Source of the DNA: Flavicella marina
GTDB lineage: Bacteria; Bacteroidota; Bacteroidia; Flavobacteriales; Flavobacteriaceae
Direction of reading: 5' to 3'
Assembly: GCF_009193215.1 (NCBI RefSeq)
Contig: NZ_VYVA01000001.1
Location: 930,001 to 994,000 of the forward strand
Length of the DNA: 64,000 bases
The position numbers and the translations under genes were made by a program. The notes under the pieces are model-generated. The model was not told the origin of the DNA, ran no database searches, and saw only the letters and a list, made by a program, of their open reading frames with translations. The first letter of the stretch is position 1; every line of letters begins with the position of its first letter. Shown in pieces: positions 36,536 to 45,466 of the stretch.

Positions 36536-37360
36536 ATGCCACCGATTAAAATTCACAATAAAATAGAATCAGAAAATTTTTTTAAAATAGCTGAGTTTAA
36601 AAAGGATATTCGAAAAACCAAACCGCATAAACATCATAAATATATTGAGATTGTTTTCTTTAAAGAAGGCAGTGGAACTCATACCATAGATAATAATGAA
36701 ATAGAAATAGCGCCTTTTATTGTAAACATCATTAGAAAAGAACAGGTGCATTTCTGGGATTTGCAATCAGAACCTTCAGGTTATGTGATTTTATTGAAAA
36801 AAGATTTTATTGAAAATGCTTTAGATAAAGAACTAAAAAGATTGCTTTTTGATTTGAGTAAATACCCTTATTTTTTTCCTAAAGATACAGAAACCGTGTG
36901 CGCTTTGTTTGCTATGTTGTTAAAAGAATACAACGCTAATGAAGCAGATAATGATGTAGTATTAGAGGGGTTGTTTAAAGTTTTGTTGGCTAAATTATTG
37001 CAGTCAGAGACCCGAAAAGAAAACACAAGAGAAAGTTTATATCACAAATTTGTAGATTTATTAACTTCATATAAAATAACATCTTCTAAAGTAGAAGACT
37101 ATGCTGTTTTATTAAATACAACACCGCAAAATTTGAATACCATATGTAAAAAAGAATCCAATGTTTCGGCCTCAACTTTACTTTCTGAGTTTATAATTAG
37201 TGAAGCAAAAAGATTGTTATGGTATTCCAATCTTAGTATTCAAGAAATTGCTTATACCTTGCCGTTTAAAGATAATTCTCATTTCAGTAAATTTTTCAAA
37301 CGTAGCGTAGGGGTGACACCGAAAATTTTTAGAATGAATCAACAAAGTGTACCACAATAA
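36536..37360 (+). CDS. AraC-family transcriptional regulator
   Basis: A 274-residue regulator. The N-terminal half is a cupin sensor (KPHKHHKYIEIVFFKEGSGT, then IAPFIVNIIRKEQVHFW). The C-terminal about 95 residues hold two helix-turn-helix motifs of the AraC type (VEDYAVLLNTTPQNLNTICK and LSIQEIAYTLPFKDNSHFSKFFK). The conserved GVTPKIFR end is present. It probably senses a small molecule and may control the TonB receptor gene that follows 286 bp downstream. Confidence 0.9.
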   Translation: MPPIKIHNKIESENFFKIAEFKKDIRKTKPHKHHKYIEIVFFKEGSGTHTIDNNEIEIAPFIVNIIRKEQVHFWDLQSEPSGYVILLKKDFIENALDKELKRLLFDLSKYPYFFPKDTETVCALFAMLLKEYNANEADNDVVLEGLFKVLLAKLLQSETRKENTRESLYHKFVDLLTSYKITSSKVEDYAVLLNTTPQNLNTICKKESNVSASTLLSEFIISEAKRLLWYSNLSIQEIAYTLPFKDNSHFSKFFKRSVGVTPKIFRMNQQSVPQ

Positions 37361-37619
37361 TTTCAAAAAGACCATTTTAGCATTTATAATTTATATAATT
37401 TTGTTTTATTACTAAAAATAATGGTGATGTACATCGCTATTATTTAAATTTTAGAATAGAATAGTTTAATTATTATAGTCTTATTTATGCGTGTTTCTAT
37501 ATACTTTTAAATGATACAAACGAGCTAATTATTGATATATTTGAATTAATGTATTTTAAGTTTAAAACCAATAAAAACTATAATTTTACAAAAAAATAAA
37601 GCTTTAATAAATAATTATT

Positions 37620-40241
37620 ATGGCAGTTTATTATCAAAAGAAAATCATGAAAAATTTAATACAGATTACCTTAACAATTCTAGGATTGTTTGTTTTTGGA
37701 AGTGTAACAATGTTGGCGCAAGATGGAAGAATTAAAGGAAAAATAATAGATAAAGAATCAAACGAAAATGTGCCTTTTGCAACTGTTGTGATCCAATCTG
37801 ATGCAAAAACAGATGGTACAAGTACTGATGATAAAGGTAAATTTGATTTTGAAAAACTGTCACCAGGTACTTATACAATTGTGGTATCTTATATTGGTTT
37901 TGAGGATACTGTTATAGAAAATATTGAAATAAAGAAAGACAATGATTTTGTGAATCTTGGAAAAATATTTTTACAAGTAAATACAGAAGCTTTGAGTGAA
38001 GTAGAAGTTACAGGTGTTAACAAAACTCAGGTATCAAAAATTGATAGAAAAACATATGCTGCAAAAGATTTTGAAACTGCACAGGGTGGTAATGCAGCTG
38101 ATGTATTAGGTAAATTACCTTCTGTAACTGTACAACCTGATGGAAATGTTTCCGTTCGCGGAACCTCAGATTTTATGGTATACCTTAACGGTAAACCTAC
38201 CAATATTGATGCGACTACTTTATTAAATCAAATTTCAAGCAACGACATTGATAAAATTGATATCATCACAGTGCCAACAGCTCGTTACGATGCACAAGGA
38301 AAAGGTGGAATTATCAACATCAAAACAAAATCTAGTGGTATCCAAGGTTTTGCTGCAACTGCTACAGGTACAATCGGTGGCGCTCCTTGGGCAAATGATA
38401 CCGATAAATATAGCGGTCATAGTATGAGAGACGATCGTTTTGTTGGAGGTATCAATTTAATGTACAATACAGAAAAATACTCTCTGCATGGTTCGTTTAA
38501 TTACAATGAAAAAAATGTAAATGGAATGCGTATTGGTAGAGCTAGAGTATTAGTTGATGATCAAACCGATCCATACACGTATTTCCATATGAATGCACAA
38601 GGTGAACGCCCTGAGTGGTATAAATATTATTCTGCCAATGTTGGGGTAGATTTTCATTTGAGTGCTACCAAAGAATTGTCATTTTCATATTTTTATGGAA
38701 ATAGAAATAATGGTAGAGCGGCTTATTATATCTACAATACTTTTGATGCAGATGCATCTGGAAATACGATTGGGGGAGTAGCTAGAGATGAAGAATATAT
38801 CTACAATCCGAATATTGACAACAGATATGGGAATTACAATACTGCGAGTGTAGATTATACCGTAGATTTTGAAGAAGGTTCTAACTTAAAATTATCAGGT
38901 ACTTATGAAAGCTCTGGGTTGAGTAGAGAGCTATCGAACACGAATTATTTCTATGATACAAAAGAAGCTATTGATGCTGATATTGAAAATGAGTATGCAA
39001 ATGCTAAAAACCAAAGCGCCTATGGGATGTCTGATGATACTCCTTTACAAGGTTACCGAGGTTCTGTAGATTACGAAAAAGTATTAGAATCGGGTAGAAC
39101 GTTAGGGGTAGGAGCACAGGTACAATATGTTGGTATCAAAGGTGATTTTTATTTTCAAAACGATTTGGTTACCGATGATTTAAACAACTCTATAGATTTT
39201 GATAGAACAGTTACAGCAGCGTACATTGATTATGCAGGTTCTGGTGATAAAATCAGTTATAATTTTGGTTTGAGAACTGAATATGGACAACAAAATACAT
39301 TTATTTCGAATACTTCGTATTTGGGAGATTTCGGTTTGTCTGAAGAGAATAATTATGAACAAAATAAATTAGATTTCTTTCCATCAGCGCATATTAGCTA
39401 TCAAAAGAGTGATCATACAAAATATATATTGGCTGCAAGTAGACGAATCAACAGACCTTCATTAACTAAAATGGCTCCTTTCTTATACCGTCGTCATTTC
39501 GAGGTGTATGTAATTGGTGACCCGACTTTAGAGTCAGAATATTTAAATAATGTAGAACTGTCGTACGAAACCAATATAGGCAAACAAAACATCAACCTAA
39601 CAGGTTTTTATAGAGGTACAGAAAATGCTGTTTTTAGAGTAAATACTACAACTACACAAATTGAAAATCCAGACATGCATGCAATATTACAAGAAGATGT
39701 CTTGATTCGTTCGTACACAAATGCCGGAAATTCAACAGCAATAGGAGGGGAGCTAACGGCTAATTTATTTGTAAACTCTTGGGCAAAATTATTGGTAGGT
39801 GGTTCATTGTACAACTTCAAAATTAAGGGAGATGTATTTGGTTATGCAGTTGATCAAGAAAGTACGAACTATAGCTTAAAAGGAAATATGAATGTAGACA
39901 TTACAAAAGAATTAAGTTCTACTTTAGATTATAATTATACTTCTGCAACAGTTACTTCTCAAGGTTCTAACGATTATTTTCAAGCAATGAATATTGCTTT
40001 CAATTACGCTCCAGAAAAATGGGAAGGATGGAATTTTAGTTTAAGAGGTTTAGATTTGTTGAGTTCGAATTTACAAGGTTTAGATACCAATGCATTTAAC
40101 AATCAAAACCAACAAATATTCTATCAAGAAACAGAATATCATAGAAATGGGCCTATAGTTGAGTTAGGAGTTACATATACATTTAACAAGGTGAAATCTA
40201 AAAAAGCGAAAAAAGCTTCTGCTGAAGAGCATTTCAAGTAA
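37620..40241 (+). CDS. TonB-dependent receptor with CarboxypepD_reg domain (OMP_b-brl family)
   Basis: An 873-residue outer-membrane receptor: signal peptide (VTMLAQ), carboxypeptidase-like regulatory domain (GRIKGKIIDKESNENVPFA, ending with VSYIGFEDT), plug (ADVLGKLPSVTVQPDGNVSVRGT) and a 22-strand-type barrel of the outer-membrane beta-barrel family seen in Bacteroidota. No SusD gene follows. Start: the ATG at 37620 is the longest; M10 at 37647 gives the more usual signal peptide. The tail after the last strand (KVKSKKAKKASAEEHFK) is highly basic. Confidence 0.88.
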   Translation: MAVYYQKKIMKNLIQITLTILGLFVFGSVTMLAQDGRIKGKIIDKESNENVPFATVVIQSDAKTDGTSTDDKGKFDFEKLSPGTYTIVVSYIGFEDTVIENIEIKKDNDFVNLGKIFLQVNTEALSEVEVTGVNKTQVSKIDRKTYAAKDFETAQGGNAADVLGKLPSVTVQPDGNVSVRGTSDFMVYLNGKPTNIDATTLLNQISSNDIDKIDIITVPTARYDAQGKGGIINIKTKSSGIQGFAATATGTIGGAPWANDTDKYSGHSMRDDRFVGGINLMYNTEKYSLHGSFNYNEKNVNGMRIGRARVLVDDQTDPYTYFHMNAQGERPEWYKYYSANVGVDFHLSATKELSFSYFYGNRNNGRAAYYIYNTFDADASGNTIGGVARDEEYIYNPNIDNRYGNYNTASVDYTVDFEEGSNLKLSGTYESSGLSRELSNTNYFYDTKEAIDADIENEYANAKNQSAYGMSDDTPLQGYRGSVDYEKVLESGRTLGVGAQVQYVGIKGDFYFQNDLVTDDLNNSIDFDRTVTAAYIDYAGSGDKISYNFGLRTEYGQQNTFISNTSYLGDFGLSEENNYEQNKLDFFPSAHISYQKSDHTKYILAASRRINRPSLTKMAPFLYRRHFEVYVIGDPTLESEYLNNVELSYETNIGKQNINLTGFYRGTENAVFRVNTTTTQIENPDMHAILQEDVLIRSYTNAGNSTAIGGELTANLFVNSWAKLLVGGSLYNFKIKGDVFGYAVDQESTNYSLKGNMNVDITKELSSTLDYNYTSATVTSQGSNDYFQAMNIAFNYAPEKWEGWNFSLRGLDLLSSNLQGLDTNAFNNQNQQIFYQETEYHRNGPIVELGVTYTFNKVKSKKAKKASAEEHFK

Positions 40242-40262
40242 TTATAAAATTGTTTTAAATAG

Positions 40263-40294
40263 AAACCTCTGTCATTTTTTGGCAGAGGTTTTTT
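40263..40294 (+). terminator. Terminator after TonB receptor gene
   Basis: AAACCTCTGTC and GGCAGAGGTTT (one G-U) around ATTTTTT, ending in six T. Confidence 0.88.
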
Positions 40295-40383
40295 ATTGGG
40301 TAAAATTGTGGGATTTACAGGATAATATTACTCATAAGTTAATTTGGTAAAAAGCTATTTTTGATTGCTTTAAATTATTGATT

Positions 40384-41745
40384 ATGAAAAATATACTAGT
40401 AGCAATATTGTGTTGTTGTTTTGTTTCTTGTTCAGCTTCAGAGGCAGAGATAGTAGATTCTGAAAGAATAGAAAAAGAGGATGAGATTGAGGTACAAGAA
40501 ACGATTATTCCAGAAGGTGATGTTTCAGATATTAGTTTGTATCCGGCTCAACCGTATTTCCAAGAGGGTGCTGGATATAATGGTACTGAATTAGAAAATT
40601 TGTCCCCTGAAAAGATCAAAACCTTTGTAAAAAACAATCTTATTTCTGATACAGAGAATTTACAATCATTGATTGATGGGTTGTCAGAAATTGGTGGTGG
40701 AAAGGTATTTATTCCTGCTGGTAATTATAAAATTAAAAATGTCCTATTAAAGAGCAATATTCACATCACTTTCGATGAAGGTGTTGTAATACATATGGAT
40801 ACAAATAGACCAGGAAAAGGGTTTTTATTCAATCTTGGTGTAGATCGGTTTGATACTACCATTGAGAATGTACAACTAAAAGGTTTAGGAAACCCTTCAG
40901 AAAGACCAAAATTATATTTAGAAAGAAATAATGCGAACGGTTTTAGAAGAGCTATTGCCATGGGAAACATCAAAAATGTGTTGATAGAGAATTTTTCGAT
41001 TTATGACGAATACACAAAAGGAACAGCAATAGCCATGAATCCAGTTCAGATTGATGAAACTTCAGCTTATATTCCAGAAAATGTCACCATTGCAAATGTT
41101 AGTATGACAGGAGCTTCTATTGGCTATGGTTTGGCACAAACGAATACAGGTAGAAATATTTTGTTGAAAAATTTAGTTTGCGAAGGAGGGATGACGTGTA
41201 GAATTGAAGCGCATACAGGTAGGCATTTAGATATTGGTGTTTATAATATTATTATTAAAAACGTTGTGAGTAGAAATGGAAAAGCTGCGGTTTTGTTGCA
41301 ACCTCATTCTGTGGTGAATGGTAGAGTGATGGTTGATGTCGCGATGGCTGAAGGTAGTACTTGGACATTATTTTTAAAAGAAGGTTTTGTAGCGAGTGAT
41401 TCGAAGCGAAGAGAAAAAGGTTCTTTCGATGCGAGTTCGACCTTCAAAAACATTAGTCTTTTTTCTAAAGACGATACAGCCTCAATGTCTTTTAAGAATT
41501 TTAAATATGTTCCAGAAAAATTGCAATATTTATACTATCCACCAAATTTTGTTCGCAACGAATTAGACGTTAATCATGCACTTGGTTCAAATGGAGAATT
41601 TTCTAATGAAAGTCCAATTACAGGGCCTTCAGTTGCTGTAATTTTTAAAGATACAAGTTATCCTTTGAACATTCCAAAAACCTCTGAAATAGTCTTAAAA
41701 GGCGTTGTTGTTGATCGATTAAAATTATTAGAACCGAACAAATAA
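40384..41745 (+). CDS. Right-handed beta-helix lipoprotein (glycosidase-like fold)
   Basis: A 453-residue lipoprotein: lipobox FVSC (Cys near residue 16), an acidic linker (VDSERIEKEDEIEVQ), then LQSLIDGLSEIGGGKVFIPAGNYKI and LLKSNIHITFDEGVVIHM, the first coil of pectate-lyase/GH28-like right-handed beta-helices, and regular rungs to about residue 340. The catalytic acid pair of GH28 was not recognised, so it may be a lyase, another hydrolase class or only a binding protein. ATG at 40384 is preferred over a TTG at 40378. Confidence 0.75.
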   Translation: MKNILVAILCCCFVSCSASEAEIVDSERIEKEDEIEVQETIIPEGDVSDISLYPAQPYFQEGAGYNGTELENLSPEKIKTFVKNNLISDTENLQSLIDGLSEIGGGKVFIPAGNYKIKNVLLKSNIHITFDEGVVIHMDTNRPGKGFLFNLGVDRFDTTIENVQLKGLGNPSERPKLYLERNNANGFRRAIAMGNIKNVLIENFSIYDEYTKGTAIAMNPVQIDETSAYIPENVTIANVSMTGASIGYGLAQTNTGRNILLKNLVCEGGMTCRIEAHTGRHLDIGVYNIIIKNVVSRNGKAAVLLQPHSVVNGRVMVDVAMAEGSTWTLFLKEGFVASDSKRREKGSFDASSTFKNISLFSKDDTASMSFKNFKYVPEKLQYLYYPPNFVRNELDVNHALGSNGEFSNESPITGPSVAVIFKDTSYPLNIPKTSEIVLKGVVVDRLKLLEPNK

Positions 41746-41764
41746 TAAAATTTATATATACATA

Positions 41765-41798
41765 AAAAAGTCCCATTCTTTTAAGAAAAGGACTTTTT
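41765..41798. terminator. Bidirectional terminator between beta-helix lipoprotein and SPFH gene
   Basis: AAAAAGTCC and GGACTTTTT with an inner TTCTT/AAGAA pair; A on the left and T on the right serve both convergent genes. Confidence 0.85.
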
Positions 41799-41816
41799 CG
41801 CGAAATGCTTTTTTAA

Positions 41817-42740
41817 TTATTTAGATTCGTCTTTAGGTGTATTCGAACTCTCGTTTATTTTGTTGGCTGCAACGAGACTCGTTACCATATCATTTAGCAT
41901 TGAACTTGCCGCATTAGGGTTGTTTGGTAATAATATCAAATTACTATTGGTATCAGATCCTATAGATTGTAAGGTGTCATAATGTTGTGTAATCACAATT
42001 AATGCAGAAGCTTCTTGAGAGTTGATACCCGCTTTATTCAATACATCAACAGATTCTTCTAAACCTCGGGCAATTTCTCTTCGTTGATCTGCGATCCCCA
42101 TACCCTGTAATCGTTTGCTCTCTGCTTCGGCTTTTGCGCGTTCTACAATTAATATACGTTGCGCATCTCCTTCAAATTGCGCTGCTAGTTTTTCGCGTTC
42201 TGCTGCGTTAATTCTGTTCATAGCTTCTTTTACCTGCGCATCAGGATCGATATCTGTAACCAATGCTTTTACAATATCATATCCATAATTCAGCATGGCT
42301 TGTTTCAATTCTCTTTGAATAGCAAGAGCTATGTCATCCTTTTTTTCAAATACATCATCAAGTTTCATTTTTGGTACTTCCGCTCTTACTGTATCAAAAA
42401 TATAGGCAGTAATTTGATCATGTGGATTTTGAAGTTTGTAAAAAGCATCGTATACTTTTTCACGTAAAATTTGAAATTGAACCGAAATCTTCAATTGTAC
42501 AAAAACATCGTCTTTGGTTTTTGTTTCGACGATAACATCTAATTGTTGAATTTTTAGACTAACACGACCGGCAATTTTGTCTACTAACGGAATTTTAAAT
42601 TGAAGTCCAGACTGTCGTATACTTAAAAAGCGTCCAAAGCGTTCAACAATTGCTGTAGTTTGTTGGTTTACGATAAAAAATCCCATGGCAATTATAGCAA
42701 TTGCTGGAATAATAAGGATAAGGTTGGTTATTTGAAACAT
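41817..42740 (-). CDS. SPFH/Band 7 family membrane protein (stomatin/QmcA type)
   Basis: A 307-residue protein: N-terminal transmembrane helix (ITNLILIIPAIAIIAMGFFIV), SPFH domain (VNQQTTAIVERFGRF; LQFKIPLVDKIAGRVSLK), and a long helical flotillin-like coiled coil (AAEREKLAAQFEGDAQRI, ERAKAEAESKRLQG). It forms large membrane-bound assemblies that scaffold or regulate membrane proteases. NfeD, the usual partner of one subgroup, is not adjacent. Confidence 0.9.
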   Translation of the reverse strand: MFQITNLILIIPAIAIIAMGFFIVNQQTTAIVERFGRFLSIRQSGLQFKIPLVDKIAGRVSLKIQQLDVIVETKTKDDVFVQLKISVQFQILREKVYDAFYKLQNPHDQITAYIFDTVRAEVPKMKLDDVFEKKDDIALAIQRELKQAMLNYGYDIVKALVTDIDPDAQVKEAMNRINAAEREKLAAQFEGDAQRILIVERAKAEAESKRLQGMGIADQRREIARGLEESVDVLNKAGINSQEASALIVITQHYDTLQSIGSDTNSNLILLPNNPNAASSMLNDMVTSLVAANKINESSNTPKDESK

Positions 42741-42814
42741 AGTGAATTTTTTAGATTTGTTTAAAGGTATGGATTTTGAGATAAAAATAATTTCTATGCC
42801 TAATTAAATATTCC

Positions 42815-42822
42815 TAAATTTG
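42815..42822 (+). promoter_or_regulatory. -7 element upstream of small membrane protein gene
   Basis: TAAATTTG matches TAnnTTTG 19 bp before the start at 42842; no TTG partner. Confidence 0.4.
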
Positions 42823-42841
42823 GAAGAAAATAGATAGTATC

Positions 42842-43222
42842 ATGAAAAAGTTTCTTTTTGGATTTATAGGAATTGTAGTTTTAGCGATCGTATTATATTT
42901 CACAGCAGTTTATTATATGACATACAGCGAAGGATATCGTTCAGGTCAATTGGTAAAAGTGAGTTATAAAGGATTGGTATTTAAAACCTGGGAAGGCCAA
43001 TTGAGCCAAGGTGTATCAGACGGTCAAGTATTTCGATTTTCAATTGAAGATAATGAAGAACGCGTGATCAAGCTTTTGCAAGATTATCAGGGTAGTAATG
43101 TTCGTTTAAAATTCAAAGAAAGATTTGCTACGTTTGCCTGGTGGGGAGACACTAAATATTTCGTCGTAGATGTCGAAAAAGTCGATGAAATTGAACAGAA
43201 TAATAAAAGTTTACACGATTAA
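42842..43222 (+). CDS. Conserved membrane-anchored protein of unknown function
   Basis: A 126-residue protein with one N-terminal transmembrane helix (FGFIGIVVLAIVLYFTAVYYM), then YSEGYRSGQLVKVSYKGLVFKTWEGQLSQG, a conserved opening of a beta domain found in many Bacteroidota. Database entries of this type have sometimes carried the label 6-phosphogluconate dehydrogenase, but no dehydrogenase fold or nucleotide-binding loop is present, so that name should not be used here. Function unknown. Confidence 0.7.
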   Translation: MKKFLFGFIGIVVLAIVLYFTAVYYMTYSEGYRSGQLVKVSYKGLVFKTWEGQLSQGVSDGQVFRFSIEDNEERVIKLLQDYQGSNVRLKFKERFATFAWWGDTKYFVVDVEKVDEIEQNNKSLHD

Positions 43223-43228
43223 ATAAAC

Positions 43229-43261
43229 AAAAAAACCTCCAATACTATTGGAGGTTTTTTT
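43229..43261. terminator. Bidirectional terminator between small membrane protein and gltX
   Basis: CCTCCAAT and ATTGGAGG around ACT, flanked by seven A and seven T, suits both the plus-strand gene and minus-strand gltX. Confidence 0.9.
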
Positions 43262-43281
43262 ATTGTTTAATTCTGATTATT

Positions 43282-43320
43282 GGTACCTTGAGCTTGTCAA
43301 AGGGTACAATCTTCGAGACA
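43282..43320. repeat. Short REP-like intergenic palindromic element next to gltX
   Basis: GGTACCTTGAGCTTGTCAAA followed by GGGTACAATCTTCGAGACA. The part TTTGACAAGCTCAAGG (minus strand) resembles interspersed repeats of the TTCGACAAGCTCA kind that recur between genes in many Bacteroidota. Imperfect arms GTACCTTGA and TCAAAGGGTAC could pair. It lies between the gltX stop and the terminator. Copy number in the genome is unknown from this window. Confidence 0.5.
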
Positions 43321-43324
43321 GTGT

Positions 43325-44851
43325 TTATCCCAATATTTTAATAGCATTTTCTATTCGCTTGATAGATGCTTCTTTTCCAATCATGGCTGCAATGTCAAAA
43401 AGATGTGGTCCTTTTAATGCACCGACCAAACTAAGTCGTAAGGGTTGCATTACTTTACCAAAACCAATTTCTTTAGAAGTAATCCATTGTTTTAAAATGG
43501 TTTCCACATTTTCAGAAGAGAAATCTTCTATAGAGGTTAATACATCGATTACTTCAGTCATAAGACTGCCGGTTTCCGGCTTCCATTGTTTTTTTGAAGC
43601 TTTTGGATCGTATTCTGTAGGGTTCGCAAAGAAATAATCACTTAGATCCCATAAATCTTTTACAAAAACTGCACGTTCTTTAACCAATTCAATTACAGTT
43701 TCAATATACGTATCTTCTGCAGAAATTCCTTTTGCATTTAATATAGGTTGAAATAATGCAGCAACTTCCGTCGTTGCTTTCTGCTGTAAATATTGTTGAT
43801 TGAACCAATTTGTTTTTTCTGGACTAAATTTGGCTCCCGATTTACTCACTCTATCTAAAGAAAACTCTTTAGCTAATTCTTCTAAAGAAAAGATTTCTTG
43901 TTCAGTACCTGGGTTCCAACCTAACATGGCTAACATGTTTACAAACGCATCGGGCAAATAACCATCTTCTCGGTACCCTCTTGAAACTTCACCGTCTTTT
44001 TCGTTCGTGTATTCTAGTGGAAAGACAGGGAATCCTAATTTGTCTCCATCACGTTTGCTTAATTTTCCTTTACCAACAGGTTTTAATATCAATGGTAAAT
44101 GAGCAAATTCAGGAGCATTCCATCCAAGTGCATTGTATAATGCAATATGCAATGGGAGTGAAGGTAGCCATTCTTCTCCTCGGATTACATGAGAAATTTC
44201 CATCAAGTGGTCATCGACAATATTAGCTAAATGATAGGTCGGCATTCCGTCATTTTTAAACAATACTTTATCGTCTAAAAGAAATAGTTTGAAAGACACA
44301 TCATTTCTTATCAAATCTGTTGTGGTTAAAATCTCGTTTTCGAAATCAGTATCGTACATTTTGAAACGGATTACATACTTTTCACCAGAAGCTAGTTTTT
44401 GTTGTACTTCTTCTTCAGAAAGCGAAAGCGAATTATTTAAGTTGTGTCTAGTAGTATGATTGTAAATAAAGGGTTCTTTATTTGCCTCTGCCTTTTTTCG
44501 TTCGATATCTAATTCTTCTGCTGTATCAAAAGCATAATAGGCATGTCCACTTTCAATCAGTTGTTCTGCATATTGTTTGTATATATCTTTACGTTCAGAC
44601 TGTCGGTAAGGACCGAATTTTTCGTTTTTACCTGGTGCTTCATCAAAGGGTATTCCGCACCATTCCATTGCATCTACGATATACTTTTCTGCATTTGCTA
44701 CATAGCGAGTTTGATCGGTGTCTTCGATTCTTAAGACAAAAATTCCGTTGTGTTTTTTTGCAAATAGATAATTGTATAAAGCGGTTCTTACTCCACCTAT
44801 GTGAAGTGGACCTGTTGGACTCGGTGCGAATCGTACTCTTACGTTGTTCAT
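43325..44851 (-). CDS. gltX: Glutamyl-tRNA synthetase
   Basis: A 508-residue class I aminoacyl-tRNA synthetase. HIGH signature PSPTGPLHIGGVRTALYNYL near the start, and KLSKRDGDKLG as the KMSKS loop. It charges tRNA-Glu; whether it also misacylates tRNA-Gln depends on gatCAB elsewhere. Length is typical of bacterial GluRS. A minus-strand TACTTTTG (44871-44878), 20 bp before the ATG, matches the -7 consensus. Confidence 0.95.
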   Translation of the reverse strand: MNNVRVRFAPSPTGPLHIGGVRTALYNYLFAKKHNGIFVLRIEDTDQTRYVANAEKYIVDAMEWCGIPFDEAPGKNEKFGPYRQSERKDIYKQYAEQLIESGHAYYAFDTAEELDIERKKAEANKEPFIYNHTTRHNLNNSLSLSEEEVQQKLASGEKYVIRFKMYDTDFENEILTTTDLIRNDVSFKLFLLDDKVLFKNDGMPTYHLANIVDDHLMEISHVIRGEEWLPSLPLHIALYNALGWNAPEFAHLPLILKPVGKGKLSKRDGDKLGFPVFPLEYTNEKDGEVSRGYREDGYLPDAFVNMLAMLGWNPGTEQEIFSLEELAKEFSLDRVSKSGAKFSPEKTNWFNQQYLQQKATTEVAALFQPILNAKGISAEDTYIETVIELVKERAVFVKDLWDLSDYFFANPTEYDPKASKKQWKPETGSLMTEVIDVLTSIEDFSSENVETILKQWITSKEIGFGKVMQPLRLSLVGALKGPHLFDIAAMIGKEASIKRIENAIKILG

Positions 44852-44870
44852 TTTCTAAAAATTTAAAGTG

Positions 44871-44878
44871 CAAAAGTA
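44871..44878 (-). promoter_or_regulatory. -7 element of gltX
   Basis: The minus strand reads TACTTTTG, a TAnnTTTG match, 20 bp upstream of gltX; no standard -33 TTG is seen. Confidence 0.4.
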
Positions 44879-44985
44879 CGAAAAAGAAGTATTGTTCTGC
44901 TTTTTAGTTTGCCTGCTTGTTATGTTTGTTTTTTGGTTGTTGGGTTGTGCTAATTTGAAAAACTGAGAACTAAAAACTAAATGGT

Positions 44986-44993
44986 ATCTTTGC
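44986..44993 (+). promoter_or_regulatory. -7 element of the ybeY-mnmG unit
   Basis: TATCTTTG lies 14 bp before the ybeY ATG. The nearest upstream TTG (44956-44958) is 27 bp away, longer than usual. Confidence 0.4.
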
Positions 44994-45006
44994 AAAAATT
45001 TTCACA

Positions 45007-45417
45007 ATGATAGAATTTAATTACGAACTTGATTTCAAACTTTCTAATGAGGAGGTTTTCGAGAATTGGATTGAAGAAGTTGTTGCTTCATACAATTTTA
45101 CATTAGGGGAATTGAATTATATTTTTTGTGACGATGCCTATTTGCTGAAATTGAATGTTGAATTTTTAGAACATGATACATTAACGGATATCATTAGTTT
45201 TGATTATACAATGGGTAAATTGGTGGGTGGTGATATTTTTATATCTATTGAACGTGTGAAAGAGAATGCTGCAGAATTAGGTTTGGACTTTAAGGAAGAG
45301 TTGAAACGTGTTATGGTGCATGGTGTATTACATTATATAGGGTATAAAGATAAATCTGCTGAACAAAAGAAAGAAATGCGTTTGCAAGAAGATAAATGTA
45401 TTTTATTGTTTAAATAA
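45007..45417 (+). CDS. ybeY: Endoribonuclease YbeY (rRNA maturation factor)
   Basis: A 136-residue YbeY/UPF0054 protein with the metal motif HGVLHYIGYKDK. Two of the three canonical His ligands are present; the third position, His in E. coli (GYDH), is Asp here (GYKD), a substitution I believe is usual in Bacteroidota. YbeY takes part in 16S rRNA 3'-end maturation and ribosome quality control. It is 49 bp upstream of mnmG, with a parS site in between. Confidence 0.88.
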   Translation: MIEFNYELDFKLSNEEVFENWIEEVVASYNFTLGELNYIFCDDAYLLKLNVEFLEHDTLTDIISFDYTMGKLVGGDIFISIERVKENAAELGLDFKEELKRVMVHGVLHYIGYKDKSAEQKKEMRLQEDKCILLFK

Positions 45418-45442
45418 CTGATTATCAACTATATAAAAAATT

Positions 45443-45458
45443 TGTTCCACGTGGAACA
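45443..45458. promoter_or_regulatory. parS centromere-like site 1 (ParB binding)
   Basis: TGTTCCACGTGGAACA is a perfect 16-bp palindrome and fits the ParB consensus TGTTnCACGTGnAACA (B. subtilis parS differs at one base). It lies 8 bp before the mnmG start. ParB spreading from such sites drives origin segregation in bacteria with ParAB. The par genes are not in the window. Confidence 0.85.
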
Positions 45459-45466
45459 GCTATATT

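Noticed and set aside
42842-43222. 6-phosphogluconate dehydrogenase
   Set aside because: The 126-residue protein has a membrane helix and beta domain and no NADP-binding loop; the name is an annotation error that may be inherited.
44482-44907. 141-codon plus-strand frame over the gltX start
   Set aside because: Antisense of a clear GluRS with HIGH and KMSKS-type motifs; no independent signal.
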